From the NCBI RefSeq assembly GCF_014640335.1, contig NZ_BMGT01000001.1, forward strand, positions 248,001 through 312,000: a DNA stretch of 64,000 nt, written 5' to 3'. Each line of letters opens with the position of its first letter. Position 1 is the first letter of the stretch. The stretch comes from Edaphobacter dinghuensis (lineage in GTDB: Bacteria > Acidobacteriota > Terriglobia > Terriglobales > Acidobacteriaceae). The position numbers were made by a program, and so were the translations under genes. This document shows, in pieces, positions 19,303 through 28,857 of this stretch. A model generated the notes under the pieces. The model saw only the letters and a list, made by a program, of their open reading frames with translations. It was not told the DNA's origin and made no database searches.

Positions 19303-21954
19303 GTGAAGCGAAGTTTGAAGACGGTGGGGAAGAGCAAGAAGAAGGCCGGCTGGAAGGTGGGGAGTCGGCGTGGGTGGTTGGCGATGGGGACGCTGGCGGC
19401 GTATGCGATGGTGGGTTCGAGCGGACGCTCAGCAGCCGCTATGGCGGCGGTGACCAACGATGCCGGAGCGGGCGCGGCGGGTGCGGGTGCACCGGCGGCG
19501 AACCTTCCGGTGAAGCGCTTTCATATCGGCGCGGGGCCTTTGGATGAGGCCATCAAAGATTATGAGCAGGTAACCGGGCTGAAGGTGAATGTGACGCTGC
19601 CTTCGGGCACGCTGTCGGGATTTCAGACGCATGGCGTGAACGGGCTGCACACCGAGGAAGAAGGGCTGCGGCTGCTGCTGGAAGGCACGGGGCTGAGCTA
19701 TGCGGCGCAGGATGCATCGACGATGGTGGTGGGGCTGCGCTACTCGGACTCGGTGAATGTGACGTCTTCGGGGCTGGCAGATGCGGTGTCGATGACGAAG
19801 TTTTCGCAGCCGCTGATTGATACTCCACAAACGGTAGAGGTGGTGCCGCAGTTTGTGCTGCACGATGAGGGCAACTCGACGCTGCGCGATGCGCTGCGGA
19901 ATGTTCCGGGCATCAGCATGGCAGCGGGTGAGAGCGGAGCGCAGGGCGACAACCTGACGATTCGCGGCTTTACGGCGCGCAACGATATCTTTCTCGATGG
20001 CATTCGCGACTTTGGCAGCTACTACCGCGACAGCTTCAACTTCGACCAGGTTGAGGTGCTGGAAGGACCTGCGGGCGTGCAGTTTGGGCGCGGAGCGACG
20101 GGCGGCGTCATCAACCAGGAGAGCAAGGTTCCTGAGCTGCAGAAGTTTGTGAATGTGCAGACGCAGTTTGGCACGGACGCGACGCGCAGAATTACGGCCG
20201 ACATCAACGAGCCGCTGACGGATGTGGGGCATGGTGGATCGGCGTTTCGGTTGAATGCGGTAGGGCAGGAGGGCGGCGTGGCTGGCCGTCCGCATGCCGA
20301 GATTCGCCGGTTTGGAATCGCGCCTTCGGTCTCGTTCGGGTTGAACTCGACGACGCCGTTTACGATCAGCTACTTCCACTACACCGAGAGCGACACGCCC
20401 GACTACGGTCTACCTTGGCTGCTGAATGGCGTGGCTCCGGGGCCGATTCGGCATAACTACTATGGCTTCCCTGACCAGAACTATCTGAGGACGAACGACG
20501 ATATTCTGACTGCGAAGGTGAGCCATGCCTTTGGCGAGAATGTGAGCCTGCACAGCATTGCGCGGTGGGCGAACTATCCGCGACAGGCACAGATTACGGA
20601 GCCGCAGATCTGTTCGAACGCTGCGTTGAGCGTGCCTGTGGGCGGTGTGGTTGCTTCCCTGCCGACGAATGCGGCCAATCCGTCACTGCCTTGTACCTAT
20701 ACACCGGCAACTGATCCGGCGACGATTGCGGTGAACCGGAATCAGCTGCAGATCAAGAGCGTTGAAGGAGATCTTTGGGACCAGACGGAGTTGACGGCAC
20801 GCTTTAAGGTTCTGGGGATGCGGAACGATTTTGATGGCGGCGTGGAAGGCGGGCAGGAGGTATCGAACCCGATTCGCACCAGCTACACGATCAAGGGAGT
20901 CAACACTGTTCCTTCGACGAACCTGCTGCATCCGAATGCTGCCGACTCTTTTGGCGGGACTGGATACATCACAACGGTGGTGCATACGAAGTCGCAGACT
21001 GCGGGAATCTACTTCGTCGATACGGTTCATCTTGGAAATCTGTTTGAGCTGAGCGGCGGCGTTCGTTGGGACTACTTCGATACGGTCTTTAATTCTTATC
21101 AGCCGGTTGCTCCACCGGCAGGCGGCACGGTGAGCGCGCCGATTGGGCCGATCAGCAGGCTGGACAAGCAGCCGAGCTATCGTGCGGCGTTTGTGTACAA
21201 GCCGACGAAGCATGGCAGCGTGTACTTCGACTATGGAACGAGCTTCGATCCGGCGGCTGAGTCGCTGAGTTTGAGCGTGCCTACGGCGGCCAGCTCGCTG
21301 GCTCCGGAAAAGAATGAGACGTATGAGGCGGGCGCGAAGTACAGCTTGTTGCATGAGCGGCTGCTGCTGGATGGCGCGTGGTTCCGCACGGAGAAGGACA
21401 ATGCCAAGGAGACCGATCCGACGAACTCGAACAACATCGTGAACTCGGGCAACCAGTTGGTGAAGGGCGTGCAGTTCAGCATGGTGGGCAGGCTGCCGCA
21501 GGGTACCGACGTTGTGCTGGGCTATGCGTATCTCGATAGCGCGGTGATCTCGTCGAAGTACTATCCGACTTCGGTTGGGTATCAACTGGCGAACGTGCCG
21601 AAGCAGACGTTCAATGCGTTCATCACGCAGCGGCTTCCGCTGCGGTTGAGCGCGGGGCTGGGCGGCAACTATGTTGCCAGCCGCACGGCGAGCTCCACGG
21701 TGCCGTTTGTGCCGACTGGCTATGCGCCGAATCCGAATGGACCGGGATATGTCGTGACCAGCGTGGCGATGAAGCAGGTGCCGGGCTACTGGGTCTTCAA
21801 CGCAATGATGCGGCGGCCAGTGACGGACAGGCTGGAGTTGCAGGCCAACGTCTACAACCTGCTGAACCGGTTCTATATCGATCAACCGCATCCGAGCCAC
21901 CTGATTCCGGGAGCTGGTCTGAGTGCGCTGATCGGAGTGAACTTCAAGTTCTGA
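19303..21954 (+). CDS. TonB-dependent siderophore receptor with STN signalling domain
   Basis: The GTG at 19303 lies seven bases after AGGAG and is the best-supported start, though ATGs at 19279 and 19297 are possible. After a basic signal region, residues of about 65-140 are an STN domain (FHIGAGPLDEAIKDYEQ..., LLLEGTGLSY), as in FecA-type receptors. The plug (VPQFVLHDEGNSTLRDALRN, TIRGFTARNDIFLDG) and a barrel follow, ending with LIGVNFKF. It resembles Fiu/PiuA catecholate-siderophore receptors. The next gene is PiuC/YbiX, the usual partner. No FecI/FecR genes are adjacent. Confidence 0.88.
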   Translation: MKRSLKTVGKSKKKAGWKVGSRRGWLAMGTLAAYAMVGSSGRSAAAMAAVTNDAGAGAAGAGAPAANLPVKRFHIGAGPLDEAIKDYEQVTGLKVNVTLPSGTLSGFQTHGVNGLHTEEEGLRLLLEGTGLSYAAQDASTMVVGLRYSDSVNVTSSGLADAVSMTKFSQPLIDTPQTVEVVPQFVLHDEGNSTLRDALRNVPGISMAAGESGAQGDNLTIRGFTARNDIFLDGIRDFGSYYRDSFNFDQVEVLEGPAGVQFGRGATGGVINQESKVPELQKFVNVQTQFGTDATRRITADINEPLTDVGHGGSAFRLNAVGQEGGVAGRPHAEIRRFGIAPSVSFGLNSTTPFTISYFHYTESDTPDYGLPWLLNGVAPGPIRHNYYGFPDQNYLRTNDDILTAKVSHAFGENVSLHSIARWANYPRQAQITEPQICSNAALSVPVGGVVASLPTNAANPSLPCTYTPATDPATIAVNRNQLQIKSVEGDLWDQTELTARFKVLGMRNDFDGGVEGGQEVSNPIRTSYTIKGVNTVPSTNLLHPNAADSFGGTGYITTVVHTKSQTAGIYFVDTVHLGNLFELSGGVRWDYFDTVFNSYQPVAPPAGGTVSAPIGPISRLDKQPSYRAAFVYKPTKHGSVYFDYGTSFDPAAESLSLSVPTAASSLAPEKNETYEAGAKYSLLHERLLLDGAWFRTEKDNAKETDPTNSNNIVNSGNQLVKGVQFSMVGRLPQGTDVVLGYAYLDSAVISSKYYPTSVGYQLANVPKQTFNAFITQRLPLRLSAGLGGNYVASRTASSTVPFVPTGYAPNPNGPGYVVTSVAMKQVPGYWVFNAMMRRPVTDRLELQANVYNLLNRFYIDQPHPSHLIPGAGLSALIGVNFKF

Positions 21955-21972
21955 TTTGCGTGGTGGGGCTGT

Positions 21973-22009
21973 AAAGTGCGGCGAGGTCTTTCGGACTTCG
22001 CCGCACTTT
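21973..22009 (+). terminator. Hairpin between receptor and piuC
   Basis: AAAGTGCGGCGAGGTC pairs with GGACTTCGCCGCACTTT around TTTC, ending in TTTGTTTG. It suggests that piuC may receive only read-through or have its own promoter. Confidence 0.75.
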
Positions 22010-22050
22010 GTTTGGGAGTGATAAGGTTTTTGCGATAGGGAGAGACGACG

Positions 22051-22731
22051 ATGCTGATTACGATTCCTGATGTGTTGACCGCCGCGCAGGTGCAGCAGGC
22101 GCGGGCAAAGCTCGATGCCGCCGATTGGGTGGACGGCAAGGTGACGGCGGGATATCAGGCGCAGAAGGTAAAGGAGAACCATCAGTTGCCGGAGGGGCAT
22201 CCGGTAGCGGTGGAGTTGGGCGAGATGGTGTTGGGTGGACTGGCACGTTCTCCGCTGTTTATGTCGGCAGCGCTGCCGCTTCGCGTGTTTCCACCGATGT
22301 TCAACCGCTACACCGGCGGCGGACGGTTTGGCACGCATGTCGATACCGCGATTCGGCAACTGGTGACGACCGGGCAGAGGATTCGCACGGATATTTCAGC
22401 GACGCTTTTTTTGACGAAGCCCGAGGACTATGACGGCGGTGAGCTGATCGTCGAGGACACGTATGGATCGCACTCGGTGAAGCTGCCTGCGGGGCATATG
22501 GTGCTGTATCCCGCGACGAGTCTGCATCGTGTGGAGCCGGTGACGCGGGGCGCGCGGGTGTCGAGCTTCTTCTGGATTCAGAGCATGATTCGCAGCGATG
22601 CGGATCGGTCGATGCTGTATGACCTCGATACAGCGATTCAAACGCTGGCGAAGGATGTTCCGGGAAGTCCGGTAGGCGTGCAATTGACCGGGGTTTATCA
22701 CAATCTGCTGCGGCGATGGGCTGAGATGTAG
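22051..22731 (+). CDS. piuC: PKHD-type Fe(II)/2-oxoglutarate hydroxylase, PiuC/YbiX family
   Basis: The 226-residue protein carries the double-stranded beta-helix iron site: His96 and Asp98 in GTHVDTA and His159 in SLHRVEP, with Arg169 for 2-oxoglutarate. These numbers agree with the annotated YbiX residues as I remember them. The opening [11 protein letters not shown] is typical. In E. coli and Pseudomonas the gene lies beside the siderophore receptor fiu/piuA, as here. It may modify siderophores or help iron release, though the exact reaction is not settled. An AGGGAGA lies upstream of the ATG. Confidence 0.93.
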   Translation: MLITIPDVLTAAQVQQARAKLDAADWVDGKVTAGYQAQKVKENHQLPEGHPVAVELGEMVLGGLARSPLFMSAALPLRVFPPMFNRYTGGGRFGTHVDTAIRQLVTTGQRIRTDISATLFLTKPEDYDGGELIVEDTYGSHSVKLPAGHMVLYPATSLHRVEPVTRGARVSSFFWIQSMIRSDADRSMLYDLDTAIQTLAKDVPGSPVGVQLTGVYHNLLRRWAEM

Positions 22732-22812
22732 CGGACTACGGGAGCTGGAAAGTTGTAGACACCGGTGAGATTTACGCTCACAATGGCGCCACTCGATTTC
22801 TGGAGGGTTTCT

Positions 22813-24078
22813 ATGAACCGGAGATTTGGGCCCTCTCTTTTATTTGTAAACATTCTGGCGCTGCTTCTGATGCCTGCTGCGTGTTGGAGCGCGCCGCAGG
22901 CGGCTGCCGATGCAACCTATGCGAAAAAAATTGAAGCCATGCTGCCGCCAAAGGTGGAGTGCGTCGCTTCTTCGACGACCGTAACCGCCGGGCAGATCGT
23001 GACCCTAACCGCCCGGGTGCAGGGCGTCTCGGCAGGGCTGCAATATAGCTTTTCGAGCAGCGGCGGAAGGCTTTATCCCGATGGCCCTGTGGCGCGGCTG
23101 GACACAAAGGGCGTGGCTGTCGGAAGCACGATCTCGGCCACCTGTCAGGTGACGAATGGAGCCGGGCGACGGGGGGCGGGCAACGTTGTTGTGCATGTTG
23201 TGGCGATGCAGACTGTCACCGCAGAAGAGCATGCGTCTGTGCCCGAATCTGCAGAAGTTGCGGCTAAGAACGGTCTGGGGGGAAGCGGCGGTTCGCCTCA
23301 GGGCGGAGCGGCAATTCATGCTTCGCATAAGCACGTTGTTCAGACCTCACCGGCTACAGCGGAGCAAGCTCAATCTGAGGCCATTGAGGGCTCTGTATCG
23401 GTGGGGGGATTGGCAGGGGGAGTGACGGCGCCTTCAGCGGCCTCTACAGCGGCTGCGCCGCCGCCGTCGTCAGCAAGCGGCGGCGATCCATATCAAGCGG
23501 CTGAAGCGCGAGCGCAGTGGGTGAAGGCGCTTAAGAATGGAAAGATCGAATACAACATTCCTGGCCAGATGGAGCTGCATGAGACGTCTGTCGTCACGGT
23601 CGTGATCCATGGCTTTGCGGATACGAGCCAAAACATCCTGCCCGGAGCTACCACAGGAACCCTTAAGGTCTCCCCTTATATGCGGATGCAACTCACGGCT
23701 GATAATCCAGATGAGTTTGAGATTGATCCGAAGGTCGGGGCCGTCTTGCCTGTGCCGATTGACAGTTCGGCGAAATGGACGTGGAACGTCGTACCGAAAC
23801 AGCCTGCTAAAAGTCAGACACTGACGATTGAAGCTTTCCTTGTCTACTCCGAGAATGGGGATAATCCTCAAGAGTTGCTCCCAAGTTATGTCGCAACCGT
23901 CAATGTAAGCGTGCCGGGATTTTGGGAGTCGGCGCGGGAAGAGTTCTGGAACAATCCGTCTGCGGCGATCAAGTATGTGTTGCCGGGAGGGGCAGGGTTT
24001 ACGGTTGCGGCGGGGCTGATCGTATGGTGGTGGAAGCGACGGCATCCGGAGGAGAGCAAGCAGAAGAAAGAGGAATAG
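22813..24078 (+). CDS. Hypothetical exported protein with C-terminal membrane anchor
   Basis: The ATG at 22813 follows CTGGAGGG; the longer frame from 22765 is not supported. The 421-residue product has a signal peptide (to CWSAPQ). It then has an Ig-like region with a cysteine pair (VECVASSTTVTAGQIV, SATCQVTNG) and a Ala/Ser/Gly-rich low-complexity linker (about 130-230). A second beta-rich domain follows. A single membrane helix (AGFTVAAGLIVWWW) and a Lys/Glu-rich tail finish the protein. The topology suggests an inner-membrane protein with a large periplasmic part. No family is recognised. Confidence 0.7.
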   Translation: MNRRFGPSLLFVNILALLLMPAACWSAPQAAADATYAKKIEAMLPPKVECVASSTTVTAGQIVTLTARVQGVSAGLQYSFSSSGGRLYPDGPVARLDTKGVAVGSTISATCQVTNGAGRRGAGNVVVHVVAMQTVTAEEHASVPESAEVAAKNGLGGSGGSPQGGAAIHASHKHVVQTSPATAEQAQSEAIEGSVSVGGLAGGVTAPSAASTAAAPPPSSASGGDPYQAAEARAQWVKALKNGKIEYNIPGQMELHETSVVTVVIHGFADTSQNILPGATTGTLKVSPYMRMQLTADNPDEFEIDPKVGAVLPVPIDSSAKWTWNVVPKQPAKSQTLTIEAFLVYSENGDNPQELLPSYVATVNVSVPGFWESAREEFWNNPSAAIKYVLPGGAGFTVAAGLIVWWWKRRHPEESKQKKEE

Positions 24079-24099
24079 AGCGAAGTCATCGTGGGGACG

Positions 24100-24192
24100 C
24101 CCCGAGGCACTTCCAAAGACGTACCTCGGGGGCTAAAGCCCCTTTCATTTTTATTAAACTTGCGGCACGGCTGAAGCCGTGCCCTTAAGCAA
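24100..24192. repeat. Intergenic hairpin cluster and dispersed repeat
   Basis: The gap holds CCCCGAGG/CCTCGGGG arms (24100-24107, 24124-24131), the hairpin GGGGCTAAAGCCCC with a T run (24129-24145), and the 32-base repeat block of 24161-24192 that is identical to 11801-11832. GGGGCTAAAGCCCC also occurs near 50657. Confidence 0.7.
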
Positions 24193-24201
24193 AACGACGG
24201 G

Positions 24202-26064
24202 TCATTCGGCTTTGCCTAGAGTCTTGTCTTTGTAGGCTTTTTGCAGGACGAAGAAGGCTTGCTTCTTTTCGCCCTGGTCGGAGATGAGGCCCTTGCGGTT
24301 GAAGTTGTCCTGCAGGCCGGGCAGCGTGCGCATGGGAGAGCGGAAGTCCATGAGCACCCACGCGCTGGTACCGCGAAGCTGCGGGATGCGGTTGAGCATG
24401 GGGATCTGGTGCTTGTAGACGTCGGCCTGATACTCCTCGGTCCAGCGCTCGGTGGCGGGGCCGTGGTGACCGGCGCGAGCAGCGGCTCCGAACTCGGACA
24501 TAATGACGGGCTTCTGGTAGTGGATGTCCCATGTCGTCGTATCGGCACCGGCGGGCTTCTGCTCGTACCAGCCGATGTACTCGTTGGTGCCGATGACGTC
24601 GAGCGCCTGACCGAGCGGGTCATCGACGATTTTGTTGGAGCCGGTCGCGGTCTTCTGCGTTTTGACGAGCAGAGCGGCGGTGACGAGGCGGGTGGGGTCG
24701 AGCTGGCGGGTAAGGTTCGCCATAGTGGTGAGGTACTTGGTGCGCGCCTCGGTGTCAGGGGTTTCGTTGGCGACGGACCAGAGGATGATGGAGGCCTTGT
24801 CGCGGTCGCGGCGGATCATCTCGCCGAGCTGTTGCTTAGACTTGGCGAGGACGGCGGGGTTGTCGAACTGGAGCGCCCAGTAGTCGGGAATCTCCGACCA
24901 GACGAGGATGCCAAGGCGGTCGCTGGCGCGGGTCATGCGCTGGTCGTGTGGATAGTGGGCGAGGCGGACGTAGTTGCAACCCATCTCTTTGGCCCATCCG
25001 AGGAGTGTATCGACGTCCTTTTCGCTGTAGGCGCGGCCGGTGCGGTAGGGAGCTTCGGCGTGGACGGAGACTCCGCGAAGAAAGATGGGTTTGCCATTGA
25101 GCAGAATCTCTGTGCCGCGAGTTTCGATGGTGCGGAAGCCCATCTCGTCTTCGAGGTGGTCGGAGCCGGAGGCGAGGTTGACCTTGTAGAGTTTGGGATT
25201 GTCGGGCGACCAGAGGCTGAGGGATTTGACTGGAAGCTTAATGTCGGCGCGGTCGTCGGTGCCGACGGTGGCGTGCGTGGTGGCGTGCAGCTCGGGGATG
25301 GAGACAGTGACGTCTGTGCCGGGGTTCGCACCTTCTACGTGGACGTAGCCTTCGATGAGGTCGTGGTTGGCGCGGCTGAGATGGAGGTCGTAGTCATCGA
25401 TGAACTGCTGAGGCACGTCGACGAGTGAGACGTCGCGGGTGAGGCCGCCGTAGTTCCACCAGTCGGTCTGGAGAGTGGGAACGCCGTCGGCGGAGCGGGT
25501 GTTGTCGACGGCGACGACGACGAAGTTATCGCCATCTTTGACGACGCCGGTGACGTCGCAGTCGAAGGGAGTGAAGCCGCCCTCGTGCTCGCAGACGGCT
25601 TTGGTGTTGACCCAGACGTGGCTGCGATAGTTGGCTGCGCCGAAGTGGATGAAGGTGTGGGTGTTGGGTTTGGGGCTGTACTTGAAGTCCTTCTCGTACC
25701 ACATCACGCCTTCGTAGTAGAAGAGGTCGCGGCGCTGGGTGTTCCAATCGCCGGGGACCTTGAGCGTGGGGGAGAGGGCGAAGTTGTACTCGAGCGGCTC
25801 GCCGTTGTAGGCCTTGGTGCCGTTCATGAAGTAGCCGTCGGCCTTGATCTCGTGGTGAAAGTTGTAGAGGCCGGTGGAGTAGGGATCGACGATGGTGTGC
25901 CAGTCGCCGTCGAGCGAGGTGGCGGCACGATGGTCGATGTCGACGAGTAGCGTGGTGTCGGAAGTTTGTGCATGGGCGACGACGGCGAAGGAGGAGAACA
26001 GGAGGGCGATGCTTAAAGTGGGGAGGAGGATTTTGCGGAGGCGGCAGCAGGCTTCAGTGAACAT
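24202..26064 (-). CDS. GH2 family beta-glucuronidase-like glycosidase
   Basis: The ATG at 26064 is chosen; ATGs at 26073 and 26076, and a frame to 26139, are possible. The 620-residue protein has a signal peptide (ILLPTLSIALLFSSFAVVAHA). It then has the GH2 sugar-binding, Ig-like and TIM-barrel domains. The acid/base glutamate is in LWSVANETPDT and the nucleophile glutamate in IMSEFGAAA. The overall layout, including LRGVSVHAEAPYRTGRAY, fits beta-glucuronidases better than beta-galactosidases. It is likely periplasmic and acts on uronic-acid-containing glycans, but linkage is unproven. Confidence 0.85.
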   Translation of the reverse strand: MFTEACCRLRKILLPTLSIALLFSSFAVVAHAQTSDTTLLVDIDHRAATSLDGDWHTIVDPYSTGLYNFHHEIKADGYFMNGTKAYNGEPLEYNFALSPTLKVPGDWNTQRRDLFYYEGVMWYEKDFKYSPKPNTHTFIHFGAANYRSHVWVNTKAVCEHEGGFTPFDCDVTGVVKDGDNFVVVAVDNTRSADGVPTLQTDWWNYGGLTRDVSLVDVPQQFIDDYDLHLSRANHDLIEGYVHVEGANPGTDVTVSIPELHATTHATVGTDDRADIKLPVKSLSLWSPDNPKLYKVNLASGSDHLEDEMGFRTIETRGTEILLNGKPIFLRGVSVHAEAPYRTGRAYSEKDVDTLLGWAKEMGCNYVRLAHYPHDQRMTRASDRLGILVWSEIPDYWALQFDNPAVLAKSKQQLGEMIRRDRDKASIILWSVANETPDTEARTKYLTTMANLTRQLDPTRLVTAALLVKTQKTATGSNKIVDDPLGQALDVIGTNEYIGWYEQKPAGADTTTWDIHYQKPVIMSEFGAAARAGHHGPATERWTEEYQADVYKHQIPMLNRIPQLRGTSAWVLMDFRSPMRTLPGLQDNFNRKGLISDQGEKKQAFFVLQKAYKDKTLGKAE

Positions 26065-26118
26065 GACGATCATCATACGAGGTCGTACCAATGAGTGGCT
26101 ATTGCTACGAAACAAAGC

Positions 26119-26166
26119 AAAATACAGGGGTCTCTCCACTACGCTGCGCTTCGGTCGAGATGACGT
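26119..26166. repeat. Dispersed repeat A, copy 1
   Basis: This 48-base copy begins AAAATACAGGGGTCTCTCC and ends CTTCGGTCGAGATGACGT. Other copies lie at 30498, 38650 and 52776, all in gaps between genes. It sits upstream of the GH2 gene and downstream of the PAS kinase gene. Confidence 0.85.
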
Positions 26167-26193
26167 GCATTCGGGGTTAGCTAAAGCAAATTC

Positions 26194-28833
26194 TTACTGA
26201 GAGACTGGCGGGGATGGTTCTTCTGCCCAGGGCAGGAAGAGCGAGAAGATGGTGCCGTGATGGATCGGATGCTGCGTGCTGCGAAAGCTGAGACGGCCCT
26301 GGTGGCGACGCACGATTCCGGCGGAGATCCAGAGGCCGAGGCCGGTGCCGTTGAGGTCTTTGGTGGTGTAGAAGGGTTCGAAGAGGCGCGCACGCACCTC
26401 GGGCGACATGCCGTGACCGGTGTCGGCGATGGTGATGCGGATGCCATGACGGCTCTTGCCGCGTGACTCGTCGGTGGCATCGTGGGCGCGAACGATGAGA
26501 CGGCCGCCCTGACGCATGGCGTCGATGGCGTTAGCGATCAGGTTGTTGAGCACCTGGCGGATGTCGTTTTCGAAGCAGAGGATGCGCGTCGTGGTGGCGT
26601 AGCAGGCTTCGACCTTGATGCTCGAGTTGGCGAGACGGCCCTGATAGAGATTGAGCACGGCGTTGACAAGCTCGGCTGCCGTAACATTGGTGGCGCGGAC
26701 AGCCTGACGATGGAAGCGGAGTGTCTGCGTGGCGATCTGGCAGACGCGGGAGAGCTCGCTCTGCGCCGTCTGCACGTAGGCCCGCGCGGATGGCGATAGA
26801 TCGTCGGTGAGTGCGATCAGGTAGAGCAGATTGGTGATGGCTTCGAGCGGGTTATTGATCTCGTGCGAGATGGAGCTGGCGAGGCGACCGACAGCGGCGA
26901 GCTTCTCGCTTTGAATGAGGGCGTTCTCCGCCTTCTTTTGATGAGTGATCTCGACGACGACGGCGGCGATGGCCTCGATCTTTCCATCGGCACTGTAAAT
27001 GGGAGAGTAGTTAACGCTCCAGAAGCGATGCTGGCCGGGACGGGTGGGCAGTTCGCCTTCGAGGATGTTATTTCTGACGGTATTGCCTGCGGCGACCTGT
27101 TGAAACAGCTCCTTCAGCCCTTCCAGCGGCGCGATCTCGAGGATGGAGCGACCGAGAATCTTATCTTTGGGCAGGCCAATGACCGCGGCCTGATGGTCGT
27201 TGACGCGCAGGTAGCGGAACTCGACCGGATCGAAGAGCGCAAGGCCGACGGGAGCGGTGTCGTAGATGGTCTCAAGCTCGGCGCGCTGGCGCTCGGTCTC
27301 GGCCTGCTTTTGCAGCAGCATCTCGGCGAAGGTCTTGCGGTCGTCGATGTCGATGGCGACGCCGAGCCAGTGGAGGACGGCGCCGGATGCATCGCGGATG
27401 GGCCGTGCGCGGATCCACCACCAACGCGACTGGCCATCGCGGGCGCGGATGAGGCGGGCTTCGTTGTCGTACTCGGAGCCGGCAGCGACACATTGGCTCC
27501 ATGTTTCGAGGATGCGGGCGCGGTCGTCGCGATGGAAGGCGGTGATCCAGTGATCGAGGTCTGCGGTGGTAAAGCCGAGATAGTCGCTGAACCCACGGTT
27601 GGCGTAAGTGATCTTGCCATGGGCGTCGCTCATCCAAAGGGCCTGCGGGTTGAGCTCGATCAATGCGCGGTAGCGGGCCTCGCTGGTGCCCAACGCTTCG
27701 ACGGTGAGCCGGTAGTCGTGGATGTCGATGCAGACGCCCAGCCAGCGGCGGCCAGTGGTGAAGTCGTCGGGAACGGGAAGCGCACGGCAGAGAAACCAGC
27801 GGTACTCTCCCGTAGACTTCTGCCGGAGGCGAAGCTGAACGTCCAGCATCTCGCCGCTGGCATGAACGCGCTGCCAGGCGGCGAGCAGCAGCGGCTGGTC
27901 CTCCGGATGAATGATGGCGAGCCAGTCCCGGTTGGAGTTGTCGTTGGGAGAGAGGCCGGCGTAGTCGAGCAGACGCTGGTTGGTGTAGCTGACGCCGGTG
28001 CCGTCCGAAGCCATCCAGATCATCTGGGGGTTGAGCTCGGTGAGCAGGCGATAGCGGGCCTCGCTTTCGCGAAGGGCTTCTTCTCCGCGGCGGCGCTCGG
28101 TGATATTGCGGAAGAAGACGATGATGCCGTCGTCGGTGGGGACCGACTGGATGTTGAGCCAGAGGTTGACCGGCTCGGGATAGTAGGCCTCGAACTCGGT
28201 TGGGACGCGCTGCTCCATGGCTTTGCGATAGTTGGAGCGGAAGGGCTCCAATACGCCGCGATGCAGGGAGTACCAAAAATTTTCACCAGTTAATGGGCCC
28301 GAGGCAAACATATCGACCGCGCGCCAGTTGGCGAAGGTGAAGTTCCAGGCGCGATCGAGGCAGACGATCGAATCCGGCATCGCATCGAACATCTGCTGGA
28401 GACGCTTGGTTGCGATGTCGCGAGTGTCTCTGGCCAGTTTCGCGACAGAGATGTCCTTATAGAAGACGGCGACGCCGTCCGCAAAGGGCATTACAAGAAC
28501 ATCCATCCAGACGCCGATGGGAGCACAATAAAACTCGAACTGGCGCGAGACGCGATGGCGCATGGCAGCCAGAAAGTTTTCTTCGAGGATGGTGCCGCGC
28601 GATTCCGGACGTATGTCCCAGTAGGTTTTTCCGATGGAACCGTCCGCGTCCAACTGGCTGATACGAATGGCCTGAGGGTTCGCGTAGAGGATACGGAAGT
28701 CGCGGTCGTAGGTGATGATGGCGTCGGGCGCGGCGTCGAGAAGCGCGGCGAAGTCCAGACCCGATGCCGCAGAAGAGCCCGCTTGCGGAGAAGATGCAGG
28801 TGACGCCGTATTCACGAAAGGCGTTTGTGGCAT
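26194..28833 (-). CDS. Soluble hybrid sensor histidine kinase with five PAS domains
   Basis: The 879-residue protein has no membrane segment. About five PAS modules can be seen in series: residues about 25-145, 145-260, 265-385, 390-510 and 525-645 (repeated ALRESEARYRLLTELNPQ and RYRALIELNPQALWMSD pairs mark the middle ones). A HisKA domain follows, with phospho-acceptor His657 in SSISHEINNPLEA, then a HATPase domain with GTGLGLWIS. No receiver domain or partner regulator is adjacent, so the output is unknown. Multiple PAS modules suggest integration of redox, light or ligand cues. The N-terminus is Ser/Ala-rich. Confidence 0.9.
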   Translation of the reverse strand: MPQTPFVNTASPASSPQAGSSAASGLDFAALLDAAPDAIITYDRDFRILYANPQAIRISQLDADGSIGKTYWDIRPESRGTILEENFLAAMRHRVSRQFEFYCAPIGVWMDVLVMPFADGVAVFYKDISVAKLARDTRDIATKRLQQMFDAMPDSIVCLDRAWNFTFANWRAVDMFASGPLTGENFWYSLHRGVLEPFRSNYRKAMEQRVPTEFEAYYPEPVNLWLNIQSVPTDDGIIVFFRNITERRRGEEALRESEARYRLLTELNPQMIWMASDGTGVSYTNQRLLDYAGLSPNDNSNRDWLAIIHPEDQPLLLAAWQRVHASGEMLDVQLRLRQKSTGEYRWFLCRALPVPDDFTTGRRWLGVCIDIHDYRLTVEALGTSEARYRALIELNPQALWMSDAHGKITYANRGFSDYLGFTTADLDHWITAFHRDDRARILETWSQCVAAGSEYDNEARLIRARDGQSRWWWIRARPIRDASGAVLHWLGVAIDIDDRKTFAEMLLQKQAETERQRAELETIYDTAPVGLALFDPVEFRYLRVNDHQAAVIGLPKDKILGRSILEIAPLEGLKELFQQVAAGNTVRNNILEGELPTRPGQHRFWSVNYSPIYSADGKIEAIAAVVVEITHQKKAENALIQSEKLAAVGRLASSISHEINNPLEAITNLLYLIALTDDLSPSARAYVQTAQSELSRVCQIATQTLRFHRQAVRATNVTAAELVNAVLNLYQGRLANSSIKVEACYATTTRILCFENDIRQVLNNLIANAIDAMRQGGRLIVRAHDATDESRGKSRHGIRITIADTGHGMSPEVRARLFEPFYTTKDLNGTGLGLWISAGIVRRHQGRLSFRSTQHPIHHGTIFSLFLPWAEEPSPPVSQ

Positions 28834-28857
28834 AGCGGATGTCTCAGTGTACTGAGA

